A DNA stretch of 54,269 bases from Branchiostoma floridae (GCF_000003815.2 NC_049987.1:5691541-5745809); one strand, 5' to 3'. Positions 23,857-38,800 are shown, numbered from the stretch's first letter. Translations and numbers: made by a program. The notes: generated by a model from the letters alone, not told the origin.

Positions 23857-26800
23857 GTGTAGATCTTTGTCACGTCTTTCTACCCCAACAAATGTACCTG
23901 CTGTATCGTATACGTAGCTTTAGCTACATGTACATGGTAGAGAAAGCGACATAGGTACACAAGTCACGTAAAATTAGGTGCTAGTCGATATGATTTATAT
24001 AGAGGCTTTCTCGGGCTCCTGTGCTGGATAGAGAAGACATTCGCACAGCTTTCCCGCTGACGTTTCCGCACCGAGTGTACCAATATGATGCCCCCAGGCA
24101 GCAAGCAAACCATTCTCAGCCGAAATGGATCACAGCAATGATGTTTTCTGATACTTTGAATACTTGTCTGATACTTTGATACTATGATTAATGACTGGTA
24201 CAGATATGAGTAGCAGATATGCAGTCTGCATAAACAATGGGAGTCTACACCGCCCACTGTATGTTTGTTACCAAAACACTTTTCATTACTTTTGAGAAGC
24301 TTCAGTGTCTATTAATCACATAACAAGCTTATAGAGAATGCAGAGAAAAGGCCCTAAATGTCGATTCGTTCACGAATCTTGTCGTAAAACATTACGTAAC
24401 CTTTAAAAATAAACCTATAAACATGTCAAAAACGCTGTCAAGGCGTCTCGAAATGACAATCGGAAAAGATAGTTGGTTTTCGTTTGAACTTTCATTTCGT
24501 TTCGCGGGGAATTTGTAACATCGCTAGCGCTGTTGTTGGAAGGGAAACGGTCTGACTTCAAAAGACATGGTATTTACCGTCAAAAAATCTAATCACGTGT
24601 CCATCGAAGCATTTTTCAGTAGTTTTAAGAGATATCAGTATCACTCGATCAGGTAACAAGCTCATAGACATCACGTGAAGACGAAAGATATTGCAAAACA
24701 TCTCAAATATCAATCCTAGAACTCAAACTTACAAAACATCCAGGAACACTGTCAATTCGTAGCAAAATGGATAACGCAATAGATAGATCTGGTACATGGT
24801 TGAAATTGCGCCTCGTATGAGTTTTATATATCTCTGTACCTGAGGGGGGATTTTCCGACTGTGAGAAGAAAATTTCTCACGTATCTGCAGCATTAGAAGC
24901 AGATTTTCTATAATGTTCTCATATTTCGTAACTGATTTAAGGTTGGATAAGAAACAGAAGTGCCGTTAGGGCTCTCCCAGTAGACGCATCCATTCTGCAC
25001 TTATTATTTTGTCTGTACGCTGGGAGTTGTTCGCTTGTAACTTTCCCATTTAGTTGATGGATTGGCATGGGTTGAGCTGTGACCTCGAAGATTATTGCCT
25101 AATTATTTCTCCCGGTTGTTTAACACCTTCTCGTAGGCAATTTGCTTCAAAAGGAGCGGAGGAATTAGTACGGATGGCTACAATTTCTACTGCTCATTGG
25201 GAGTTAATGGAGTGTCGGTGGGACCATTAGGGCACAAGGTTACTGGACTGCTCGGGCGGGGGGCAAGCCGAGAAACCTGGTCAAGTCAGCAAACCGGGGT
25301 CTTCTGTGGACACCGTTTTTTATGGCACCGTAGCGTAGTGTCAGATGCGGTTAGATGTATTTGGTATCACTATTTCTTTTGTACTGTAGTGGATTGAAGA
25401 AAAACTGTCGTCTGGGGGCAATCGGAGAAACCTGGTCAAGTCAGCAAACCGGGGTCTTCTGTGGACGCCGTTTTTATGGCACCGTAGCGTAGTGCCAGAT
25501 GCGGTTAGCTGTACTTGATATCACTATTCCTTTTGTACTGCAGTGGATAGAAGGAAAACTGTATGTTAATCAAATTTGGAGTATCTGTTGAACACCGTTT
25601 GTAACGATACCCACTGGTCGTCTGGGGGCAATCGGAGAAACCTGGTCAAGTCAGCAAACCGGGGTCTTCTGTGGACGCCATTTTTATGGCACCGTAGCGC
25701 AGTGTCAGATGCGGTTAGCTGTACTTGGTATCACTATTACTTTTGTACTGCAGTGGATAGAAGGAAAACTGTATGTTAATCAAATTTGGAGTATCTGTTG
25801 AACACCGTTTGTAACGATACCCACTGGTCGGCTGGGGGCAATCTGAGAAACCTGGTCAAGTCAGCAAACCGGGGTCTTCTGTGGACGCCGTTTTTATGTA
25901 GTGTCAGATGCGGTTAGCTGTACTTGGTATCACTATTCCTTTGTACTGCAGTGGATAGTAGAAAAACTGTATGTTAATCAAATTTGGAGTATCTGTTGAA
26001 CACCGTTTGTAACGATACCCACTGGTGGGGGGCATGGTCGGCAGGGGGCAATCGGAGAAACCTGGTCAAGTCAACAAACTCGGGGTGTTCTGTGGACGCC
26101 GTTTTTATGGCACCATCGCCTAATGTCAGATGCGGTTAGATGTACTTGATACACCATTTCTTTTGTACTGTAGTGGATAGAAGAAAAACTGTATGTTAAT
26201 CTAATTGGAGTATCTGTTAAACACCGTTTGTAACGATACCCACTGGTCGGGCAGGGGGCAATCCGAGAAACCTGGTCAAGTCAGCAAACCGGGGTCTTCT
26301 GTTCACGCCGTTTTTATGGCACCATCACCTTGTGTCAGATGTGGTTAGATGTACTTGGTATCACTATTTAGATTAGATGTACTTGGTGTACACCTTTTCT
26401 ATTGCAGTCAATAGTAGAAACGACTGTACTGCTGTTTCGTCTTATGACATGTACTTAGCTCGGGTGGGCAAAAATGTAAAATAAAAAAAGGTCTTCATTT
26501 ATTAATTCATTGAACATCGTTTGTTATGACAGTTCTTATGAATCCATAAGAAAATCTAGGCAGACGTTTATTAATATACAATGATTCAGTACCAAAAGTA
26601 ATTTATGTAAATGGTAAATACATTTTGTAGTCGCAATAGTGATTCCTTAACAACACAAGCGTTTGTTGTAGATCGTCGTTGTAGCATGTTACATTTACGA
26701 CGAATCTAATAAGGTACTGTTGATGGTGTATTCATCCTTCAGGCAAGATTACTTTTTAGTATCTAATTTACCTATCAATCATTGTAAAATATATCCGTAA

Positions 26801-29800
26801 TACGCATTATGAAATGAATGCTGCTTAACCGGGAGTAACCTGTGATAAAAGTCTCATAACAATTGGTATGGTAGGAGCTTAAGCTGCAGAGCATTCAATG
26901 TATCAAGCTAAACAAGACACGTTATTGATGGAGCTGATTTGTGAAAATCAAAACCTTTATACCAAGGATAAGCAGATTCCGGATTACTTCCAGTATTCAA
27001 ACGTTAAAATGACGAACTGTTCGAGTAGAACAATAAACCTACAAATTCAACTGAAGTGATGAGACTGGTAAATGAAATACAATGCTTGAATACAATCATT
27101 ATCCCATGCACTCTTGGCACACTATGTAATGGCGAGACAAGTGGCTGACAAAGCCCTTTAACTTCTTTTCACCGGAGAGTTAGTTCTTGGGCAATCCAGT
27201 AGAAAGGAGACAGCTGGATGATGATTGAATATAAAATCCCCATTAAATCCACTCCTGGTACATAACGGCAGGACAAGTGCCCAAATGCACGTCTTTAAAA
27301 GGAATGCCAGCCAAGAAATGATCGGAAGGTATAGAGCGATGTTCCGTTTATTAGGTGCTATGTACGCAGCTAGAAGGTAATAATGCGTGGCAGCAGAAGC
27401 TTATGGAGTGGCGACTGATAGATGTCTGATACACCGAACTGCGAAACTTGGCATTGGTAGGAAAAGATATGGGTACTTAGCAGCATACTTTTCTCTTCTG
27501 TAGTAGATTATAAAATGAACAAAATGACTGATAGAATAATCCATTCTCTAATTTTGTGGATCGTATTGCCGAACTGCATTGACTTTGGAAGTTTACTCTA
27601 GAGTGACTATACTTTGACTTTGTGGGACTGCGCGGCGCAGTGGCAGCATTTGCGGCTCGAGACCTTGAGGTTGCGGGTTCGAATCCAGCTTCCGTGTCAC
27701 CGATCTTGTGCCCTTGGGAAAGGCACTTTACACGACTTCCCTCACCTAACTCAGGTGTAAATGAGTATCTAGCTGCGGCTAGTGGCGTTGTGTGGCCTTG
27801 GTGGTGCTTTGTGGCCGAGACAGGCCTTAGGGGCATGAGCGGCACCCGCCATGGCACACGAGTCGGGGGTAGGAGGAACCCCTTACATCCTTGGTTGGAA
27901 GTCCTCCTAGGAGACGGATACTCCAAACAACAAAGCTGCATCTGCTGGAGCCGCCTCAAACGTTGCATGCAGTTGCCCCTGTGAAACTCAGTGCTTCAGA
28001 AGACGAGAGGGTGGAGAAGGAATTGCACACCCCTCCTTCACCATAAAAAGTCATGTGCAGGTCAGGCAAACAGGCAAAAAGCCTGTCTGCCTCCTCATCT
28101 GTCCAATCGACAGGAGAACCACAAAAAGACTATACTTTGACTTTAAAGGTACTCTGTTGATCTATATATGATAAATGTTGGGCACATTTCCTTACCAGTT
28201 AGTCTAAACATGTTACGGAACGTGCTACTGTTTCGAATCTACACTGAAAATACTTTGTAAAATTTCGTATTCTGCAAATATGGGCGGTCGACAGACGATG
28301 CCCGATTATTGTTGTCGTTCAATGTTGCCCTCACAGGTAAATTGATGCATGAACCGATGAACTAGTCTTGTTTGTATCATTCTGTTGTTTCTATTCTTAC
28401 GAGACCTTATTCTGTATGCACGTTTATTCTGCAAAAGATATCTGGTTGCAATAGCCGATACAACAAGCGATATGATAACTGAAACAATGGCACTGTTGGT
28501 ATCGCGTTGTTGTTTCCATTCCAAGCAAAGCTATTGTATTCTGCAAGCACACCGGTTCAACAAAATTGTCATTTGAACTCGTGCTAGAAAACTTTAATAC
28601 AAATCGATACATTGAGTCATAATACCCAACACATTTGCCCCGTTGGAATCGTATTGTTGTTCCTACGTAAATGTATTGTATTCTGCAAGCACAATACCGG
28701 TCCAACAAATGATGTCTGGTTGTAACTGTCGCACCAGATCGATATTTACCGCGCGGCGTGCAATAGCCATTACCCAGTATCATTGTCTGCTCTCCCGCAC
28801 GCACCATTAAACAGGGGGTATGTTTCTCCCGAGGTGGCTTCGGTTTAATTTGGAAATAACGGGCTGTTGTTTCAGCAACCTTTGCCAATAGTCGCACCGG
28901 TTACGACGACGATGTAGCCCGACGTTACTTTACTCTCGGGAACTTCTCACAATAAAGAGGATTCAGACTGAAGCGACAGAGAGGCGCGATCAAGGTTTGG
29001 TCGCCAACGCTACGTCAACGTCTCCAACAGTTGCACATAGCGTGACTTTCAATTCCTTATCAAACATTTCATTCAAAGATGTAATCAGATAGTAGTAAAG
29101 CAATTCGTTGGTGGATGACTACATTCTTTAAAGCAAAATTTTAAAGTTTGCAGGTTTATATCGAAACATCGTAATCATATCGCAAGAGAGTCAGCAAATG
29201 ATAAGGTAAACCTCAGTGCCACTGACGAAAGACACTGGATGGTTGTCTGAAACGTCTGACCGTTTCCAAAATCATATCCAGTTGCTTGAGTAACTACTGT
29301 TTGACGTATCTTATTACCTGAATGTCTATCCTACATCGATGTAAGGTACACCCTTATTTTGCTTTGTCATAGACTAATCTATACTAATAAATCCGTGCTC
29401 TTTTCTTTCAAAGTCTTAAAGAACGTACCTTATGGTTTTCTTATGCCCTGCAAGAGAGAAGCTAATCTAATTGATTCAAGTCACGTTTTCCAAAAATAAC
29501 TAATAGTTTGTTTCAAGGGTTTCTCCATGGAGACCATTCGTACAGCCCCTATTCATTTCTCTTCACCCAAGAACCATCCGTCTTACACGAAAGGATGTCC
29601 CTCAGGTTTTCAAGATGCCCTTGTCGTCAAGGCTTTTGTTTAAGCCTTAAGGTTAAAGTTTAAGTCTGCTGCTTACTTCTGCTTACTCTCTGTAAAAATT
29701 TGACTAAAATTAACTTACTAAACACATATTTTGTATACGTTCCGTTGCTTTCATGATCAATGCCAAAAATATTATACGTGCCTATATTAGTGCCATCTTA

Positions 29801-32800
29801 AAGTAATTAAGTGTTGAATATTGTCATCATCATCATCATTAATCATCCACTATGAGATGCAGCAAGTAAATTTTGTAAGGTATCTGGCAATTCGACAAAT
29901 ATGTATATTCGACACGATGTTTATACATGACGTGTGCCTGTGAATGAACATGAAGACTCCATTCATAACCCTAAGAAGTTAAACCATTATGATGTTAAAG
30001 TTAAAAGTTAAAGTTTGCCCATGCATCTACAGACGCGTAGGGTGGCGCCCATCCCCACTTCGAAGCCCTTGGGCCACACAACGCAATCACTACAGCAGGG
30101 GGCTAGTCCACTGGTAGTGGTGTGTGTTCAACTTCCATACTCTTTCCCGAATGCTGAGTGCTAAGCAGAGAAAGCAGCATGTACCATTTTTAAAGTCTTT
30201 GGTATGACTCGGCCGGGGATCGAACTCACGACCTACCGAATGCAAGGCGAACACTCTACCCACTAGGCCATTGCACCGGTCTAAGATGAACATTATGATG
30301 TGCCCATGTCTTTATGATGACAGATGAAGTGCGGGGGCGAGGCATGATGAATGTCGGAAGATCTGAGCATGTATCTTACTAATGCGGTAATTGATGGTGA
30401 TCCCTTGTCCCTCCATTATGTCTCACAAGTTACATAACGTCTGTATTGCAAAAAAGGGGTAAAAAATGGTTGTCAAAATATCTCACCAAGTTTCTTGCAG
30501 TAAGCTAGGCGATTTGGTCAAGAAGAACCATTTGTTAGCTGTGTTCTTTTACGGCGTGATAATGAAGAAACTCAGCGAAGAAACGCTGACAAATGCTTCC
30601 AAATGAGCATGTTATGCTGGAATCCTACTTGTAAACGTGGTTGCTACGCTTGGTTTCGTGTTTTATTTACCTGTATACTATATATGTTAACCCACGTATT
30701 GTAGCAACTGGCTTCCTAGTTTCAAGCTTAGACACATACACGTGATACCAAAGGTAAAGAAATTTTTGTTTGCTGTCTTTTGAGACTTTTCGCAAATTAC
30801 GAATCAACCATTTCCTTGAAGAAAGTGTCTGTGGTATCCCTACTGACGCTCAACAGCTTCCATTGAACCGAACAGCGTTTGCCGGAAACTCGTCTGCATG
30901 GCTCGACGGCACGCAGAAGGTGTCATCTACGCAAGACAAATTAAGCAGAACGAATTTCTGTCAAACTTTCCGAAGGGCGCGGGAAGGTCGGCTTCTACCT
31001 GGCGTATTAAAACATTCATCACTTCCCAATATGGATTACAGGGGGGTCGAGCGAGCAGGAGAGGGGAGAAAATAATTCCCAAATTCCATTAAAGCATGTA
31101 AAGGTCGACTTTTGTCACAGGTGATGAAGGATGCTCGAAAACTTCCGGATGGGTGCTTACGGGTCATGGTTCGAAGGGAGCCTTTTAGAAACGCTGTCAG
31201 AAGGCAGCTTCACGCTGCTCAGTCAGCACGTTTCTACGGACATATTTCATAAACGTTCTTTTGTGCGTAAGCGCTAGTATTAGTTTTGTTGTCAGGAACT
31301 TTTGGTAAAACCGTGAAGATCAGCATGGAAAGATTCATCGACCAAAGAGTCCAGTCTGCCAGAACACCGCTTTACCCCATTCAGTTAGCGCTTCTTTTGG
31401 ACCATGTCTCATTTTTCAACTTTCAAATCTCTTTTGCATCACTCCGACGGGATTGGTTGGTTGTCAGTACCTGTCTATCAACGCATAGACCAATGAGACA
31501 GTAGACATCATGATGTATGGGTTATCATCTGAAAGGTACATTGTTGGATAGGGGCTTTTCTTGGAAAAGCTTTTAGACCATGACTCTTTTTTCAACTCCG
31601 TGTTCTTCAACTTTTCAATCGTTTCCTGCATTACACGGTGCGTCGTTAAGGTGGCATCTCACTGCAACTGCGTCAAGCTTGCGTCACTGCGGGGTTCGTT
31701 CACTGCGTCACAATTTTCTTATTTTGTCCGACCTTTTACTATTTAGATATTGTGTAATACATAAAAGTGTGACTTAGAAGACAACAAAATACACAGAAAG
31801 GATCAAAATTCGTTCTTTATAGGGCCTTCACACTGAAATCGAATCAGCAGGAATCAAGCAGAACCAGCCGGAATGAAGTATTTGCAAAATTCGTGCCACA
31901 TTCGGTGTCATTCCGAGTGGGTATTCCAAATGGGCCTTAAATCCACTTCACACGAGAAGGAATGAGCCAGAATGCCGTCAGAATGAAAATCCCTTTCTAC
32001 TCCTGTGAATTCGTAGTGTATTCTAGACATTCTCACTGCATTCGAGATATTCTTTCGGCCGCATTCTGGCAGGATTCGAGATGGCTTGCCGTTTCGGTTC
32101 TCCATCGAATGAGATAAGAATGTTTCGAATAATGTTGGAATGCCGCAGAATGCGGTCAGACTGCAGTTAGAATAGTTAGAATCCACTTAGAATCCACTAT
32201 GAATGCCATTCGATATTTCTCCACTTCGAATGTACCTCGACAGTTTTTGACATGTCAAAAACTTTCGAGCCAGCCAGAAGAACGGGGACGAATATCTGGA
32301 ATGTAGTCAGAATGTTTAGAATACAGTACGAATTGCCAAGAATTGCCACGAATAGAAAATAATTTTTATTCCGACGGCATTCCGGCTCATTCGTGCTCTC
32401 GTGTGAAGGGGGCTTTATCTCTGCAATTTGTTGAGTATCTTCGAATCTCGCAGTGACACAAGCGTGGCGCAAGTGCAGTGAGATACCACCTTTAGTGGCT
32501 GTCCATAAAGCCGCTTTCATGACATCATTCATAATGAGGCAACAGCTCTAATTTCATGATTGAGGAGTTCACGAAATCACCTTCCACCAATGAGACCGCA
32601 GCTTTCCTGTTTGACGGTTCCACGAGAGTTCCGTGTTTCATCCCGTGATGAACCAAATGACTGTCTCCAGGCTTTGATTGACACTTCTGAAAGCAAGAAA
32701 AAGTGAAAATCGATGACATTTATTCCAAAGGGTGAACTGTGTTCAGCACATGACACCACGACATGACAGACCGAAGATGTCGTGTCCGATAAGCAAGATG

Positions 32801-35800
32801 AGATCAGATATATCTGTTTTGTTCCACCAACCGGCTCATTATAGATTAGAATCAAAATAAAGGTTGTCAATGTGCTATTAATCTCGTATAACTGCTGTCA
32901 TTATGTCACATAACCCAATTTCCTTGAGGAATGGTATCTGTTTTTAATTTGAATTTCTCCAGGTCTCTGCAACGAGCGTTATCTAGATTTAGCTGCTTAT
33001 GTACATGTAATTGGCAAAATAAAACATTAAGGGAAACATCTAAACGACAAATTTCACCATGGGAATCTATTAGTGTCAAATTGGCGTCATACGCCGGAGA
33101 TTTGCGGCTGCAAACAGACCGAAACAAGCACGCCATGACTGAATAAGATATAAACAGCCCTCGGCTACGGACTCGTAGATGCTATTATCTGCTGAGCTCT
33201 ATTATATATCACCCCTCATTCCAACGTTTTGATAGGATTATGTTTTATTACTTGCATTATTCACTGTGAGGCGAGTCTCTTGGTAGGTAATCCCCTCTAA
33301 AGTCTGAATATAGCGAACGTCTTTTCCAAGCGTGCTGGTTTAATCCTAAACATCTATTTACTATTGTCAGAAGACTCGAACTTGTACCATTGCCTCAATC
33401 ACCGACTGTTTTGTCCTGGCAATCATAGGTTTGGGTAAGAAAGTCTTTAGAAACAGTGCAAAGAGTCGTCTCAATCATACCGTGGCCTCTCCAGTACGTG
33501 AACCCCCTTTCTATTGATTCTAGATCACAAAAGCAAGGAAATGTTGTTGCTGTAATCAAGTTATAAACGCTACTTCCACTTAATATAAACCATAAAGTAA
33601 AATAAAAATCAGATACAAAGATCACAGCCTAATAAAGTGCCTACGTAACAACGTGTCAAAATTAACCTCAGACATATTGAAAGAGGCATTGCCTAGAAAT
33701 TCAATAAATGAATTGTTAACATCTGCTTTGGGGTAATCTTACCAATCAAAAAGACTCTAAAGTGTGCTGTATCCTTCACGTAAATTTGGGTGACTGAATA
33801 GCTTAACTCCAGAATTATGTTCGTGTTGTCCCGTTCCTTGTCTTTTAAGGTAGATAAGTTTTCATGGGCAGAACAAAAAAATATTTCATATCTAATAAAT
33901 CCAAGTATCTAATATTGTTTGAAGAATGAAACATGCAGTATTGGCTGTCATAGAAATTTCATTTTGCATATATTGCCTTGCGACAGGGCGTATTGATAGT
34001 TTGGATTACTTCTGACTTATGTATAGCAGATGGTTTCATCATGTTCAATCTCAAACTAATACTGAGCAAAGCCCTCTATAAGGGCATCTCACTCAGGGGA
34101 GGTGCAGGTCCGTGCGGCCGGTGGCGTGATAACAAAAAAGAGTGCAAGGTGCAGCAAACAATAAACCGAAAAAAAGACGTTTGTGAGTGACTATGTACAT
34201 GGCCGCCGGTAACCCCGATTTACAACTGGGAGATGGGATGGCCCATGTGTTGGGCCAACACCGTCTTGAAACTAGTGAGTGATGGAGTGGCAACAATGTA
34301 TGATGGTAGGTTATTCCATTCACTAACTGTTGTAGGGATGTAACTTGTTCTGTAAGTTTCTGTTCGGCATGAGAGTGTGTTGAAGCGGAGTGGGTGTCCT
34401 CTGGTGGGGTTTGTGTTTCTAGAGATATTATGGTGTATGGGTATATAGCTACAAGTTACAAATGTTACAAATAACAGTGCTACATCAGGCAAAAAAGGTA
34501 AAAATTGCATTAAAAGTCACAGGCAAAATATTGAGATGGCTATGGTTCATCATCGGCCCCCTAGGACCTCTTGTCCATGTTTCTTTTACAATGAGAGTGG
34601 AACTTTGGCACCCGCTCAAGAGCCAAGCATAGAAATATCTGGCTACACTGTGTATTGTGCTATGCAATATCGTTAGTAGAAAGAGACATTATAAACATTA
34701 AGAACTAATATTATAAAAGATAGCCAGGAATGACATACTACATATCTACGTGAGGAGCTGGAGATTCATTGGAGAAGGCCACTCAAACGATTGAGGGGAT
34801 ATCAACAAGTCCAATTAAGTACATCTGCTGCACGGATATGTCGTCAGCCAAGCAGAGCTTATAACGCTCTGTGTCTCTAATGGAAGTTTAAACAACTTGA
34901 TTTAAGAATTAGACGAATTTCCTGGCTACATCACGTTCGGGGGCTCCACAGCAGCGTCCGAGAAATGATCTTTCCATCCCGCCATGCACGGCCCATTTGC
35001 CGGCCAGGATACAATGATCTCTCACACAGCTGTCAGACCGCATTTCCCGCGGCTTTGTCACCGCCAACGTGCTTCACGGACAATGCGCGCGAGATGATAT
35101 GTTTTAGCATCAAATTGTACGGCCGTCAGGGCGAACATCGAGCCAGAGATGGGGCTTTATATCGACGTGTGTGTGTGTGAGAGAGAGGGGGAGGTGTCAA
35201 GCTGTCACACGGACTGTTTCATATACCAGGGAAAATGGTTTGTCAAGTCGCATGTAGAGTAGAGCTTGTTGATGGATGGCAGTACGCTTCCTACGCACTA
35301 CAATGATGGGACGTCCATGTTCACGTTCTTGACAAGCCGGCTTTCGGTAATGCATTCCGGACCCGCTCTGCCCAATATACGGAAATGGAAAAGCAGAAAT
35401 GAATGAGATGGAATAACAGGAAGAGTGGATGATATGGGAGAGCGGATTACGGCAAATCTCTCCAGCAGATCCTTGTGACAGTTCATTTAGTGAGGGTTCC
35501 GATATCGTCCATGGTGTCGTATTGGCGGGTTCATTCACTGGGACCACCCCATGGGCTTGCGTCACCTTTCCTTCCACCATACTGACTATCATACAATACT
35601 TCAATGATAAAGGCTATAAAACAACAACAGCAACAACAACAACAATGATAATCTTTATTGCAAGTTGAGGCCCGAGGGCTAATTGAAAACAAAGTAAAGG
35701 AGTGGTATACACAATTGTATACTTAATGGAGACGAAAAATGAGATTTATAGAGAAATCAAAAGGGAAATAACGTCTGATTTAAATCTACTTTTACTAATA

Positions 35801-38800
35801 AGCTATTTGATGGGTTTGACTTCTTTTCCGCATGCAGTGGGAGAGGAATTAAAATAATATCTAAGACTAGGAACCTGAAGATGGGTAATCTATTTAAGAA
35901 GACGGGTGCAGTTTCAAAGATATTGCTGATCCAGTTGGAGGATCTAAAAAGAACACAGCGTATTATTTGAATATATGGATGGATATGTGAACGATTTCTC
36001 AACTGGCTTACTTGTTAAAGCTAAGAAAAGAAAAAGCCATAATGATTAAATATTTGTAAAATGTTACATTATGCTATTGTCGCGGAACATACACAAAGTT
36101 TCTTTGTTGCAAAACAATGTATGCACGAACGTGCTTCGCTGAGTTGAGTACTCAACGAAAGGAATAGCAATGGCAATCCAAGTAAGCACCACGGTCGATG
36201 AAAGATATGGGTGGGTTTCGTGTTTTAAACACATCTCCTGTTGGTCGTTTGTTTTGGTAAGGCGCGTATATTGAAACCATACATAATACTGTCCTAGCAT
36301 TGAATACGAAATACCTGTTTTTTTATTGCTTTTATTTGAAGAAGAACCTCCTACTTACCAGGGGTTTATCTGAACTCCCACACCCACTTGTAATAAAAAC
36401 AATACTCGTTGACTCTTTTAATTTCCCAGATCAAAATCTCAAACTGTCATCCTCCACCTCATTAAAAAGCAATCCAAGCCCCATTCCTTTGTCATAATTG
36501 ACGACATCATCGCCTCGCATTAACAGAGAACGACATCATACTTCATATAACGAGATAATGATTATTGCTGGGAGCTTATTTCGCGTGTAGTTATGATAGC
36601 AAACCCTACGGGTGGGCCTCCCGCAGAAACGTCTCGGGGCGCAATGATTATACAGCCTGACGGATCAGCAGTCAATACAACACACTGCCACGTCCCAGAT
36701 CGATGCCACGGTTGTTACCTTTGTATCAGCTTTGTCTTCGGCCAAGTTTCCCGCCGGGGGACCATCATGGCTTCTGCTGCCTGCAATTATTCCGGGTGTA
36801 ATTTAGCAGCAACCGCGCAGGCCGGGGTTGATGACACGTGGGCGGACGGGGTCTGGTGGCATGATGGTCATTAGATCGATACAATCACAGAAATCCCATC
36901 TTTACTTTACTGCAAGCTTGCGGCAATTATCATAGTTTTGGTTTTTACGAGGTAATCTATTACGTTGATCTTCCTTTGGGAGCCGTGCCCCGTAAACAGT
37001 CCGTATTGGTATGGGAACCCACTTACATTATCTAGACTGCCTCTTAGCATTTTAAAGGTCATAGCATGAAGTTCATGATACATGAAACGATGCCCCGTGC
37101 GAGACCCTTCGGTCAAGGTTAGGTCTTTTGAATCTTTACGATGGCGCAATATTTGCTGTCAATGCGCATATCTGAATCATAAATACATCGAACATGACGA
37201 ATTATTGTCTCGGGTATGAAAAATGTATAAACATCGAGCTCGGTTTATTTAACCCCGTCAATTCTCTAGCCATGAGAGGGCAATATGCCCCGCATTCAGC
37301 ATAACTATGGTTACTTATTCAGCTTCCTTCGCTGCACGAGTCGTTTTAAAGGGTGACCTCATTACATATATATGTTGTCACCTGTTGTCATATGTTGGAC
37401 TGATGCCGGTCGACATTTCAATTCAGCGCTCCTTGTGTGGTTACGTGTCACCTTCAAAAGTTTGCCAGAACCCGTTCCGAACAAAAGAACGTTCGTTCGA
37501 ATCCGTGCTCTTGCGTGACGTGGAAAATTGTAAAATCGGATAACGGAGAGTACTTGTACTAGATATCAGCCCAAGGGCTTATCGGCTGCAAGCTGTAGGG
37601 CATTTTCTCTTATCAACACACAGCCCTGTTCCGTTGTGGCACATTGCCGTATGCGGAGACGGGCAGTGTTTGCAATAAAGTGGCCATTTTATAGGTACTA
37701 TGGATTCCTGGAGCTCAATCTTGGGACCTAAATGGTTGACCATAAAAAAGTTGTAAAGTGAATACTGCTGCCTCGACTGCTATGGAACCGCGCCTAGAGT
37801 TCTATACATGGTAATTAACCCCGTGTTGAATGGTGATGAAAACTGTAAAATTCAAATAATACATTGCTTAGGTCTAACTGTTACGTATACATTCTCTTTT
37901 CATCTGTTTAAGTACTAAAAAAAATGATATTTTCCAGTATGCACATATAGATGCGTTGTCCCATAGATGAAATTTTCTGGCTAATAGCGTTTTTGTTCCC
38001 TGTGCCCCATGTTAATTTGATCAATCTCATTCGAATTTTCAATTGAGCCCATTTAAGGCTCGTTCGTAATATTGTTTCCAATTCATAGTGCATATTTTAC
38101 AGCTACGTCTATACGAAATGCAATACTCTAGTAATTTTGGCCATACGGAAGACGTACAGGACAAAATATATGTATTACAACCAAGGAGGTTTAAATTATT
38201 TAAATTGTTACAACAAAGCTCCTATCAGTACGCTACCACGAGAAACAGCCGCTACCATACGACAACAAGTAGGACCTTATAACATGCATTATATCATGTG
38301 GTAAGTACGTCCATGTTTGCAAGTGCAAGAGCACACGTACGGTAATCTACCATGTGAAGTCCACTGTACATGTACATCTAAAACAGCTCTAAGCACTTCT
38401 GTGAACACGTTCTTTCTCTGCCTGATATACTGCAGCACCACATTCCAATGACCCAACAGTGCCCCTTATCACTTTATTCACAAAAGCTGATTTCAGAAGA
38501 TCCTCCTAGAAGAGAACCCAATCATCACATGAACTAGTGCGCCTGCAGTTCCCCGCTGAGATACACGCAATCATCGGCACATCACGCGTTCGCCGTCCAA
38601 TTTACTCCGCGCAAAAACTCATAAGCGTTGTTGTGAGGCTGCGTGGGACACCGTTACAGCGTTATCTCCCCACCTCGAGGCTTTCCGCGGCTGCGAAGTT
38701 GTCCCGAGTTCGGTATGACGGACGGAAGCCGGCATCAGAACTGGCAGCCGAAACAGAAAGGATTATACATATTTGATACCTGCTCCCCGCTCGCTAATGT

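Noticed and set aside
25197-25779. Repeated open frames containing SRETWSSQQTGVFCGHRFLW
   Set aside because: They are translations of the 210-bp tandem array.
27640-27690. Functional tRNA gene
   Set aside because: Only A- and B-box-like segments are kept; no cloverleaf or acceptor pairing, and target duplications bound a longer retroposon. The same applies to 30200-30290.
27477-27984. 163- and 120-residue open frames on opposite strands
   Set aside because: Both translate the tRNA-SINE; the GSNPAS/FEPATS-type wording is the B-box region.
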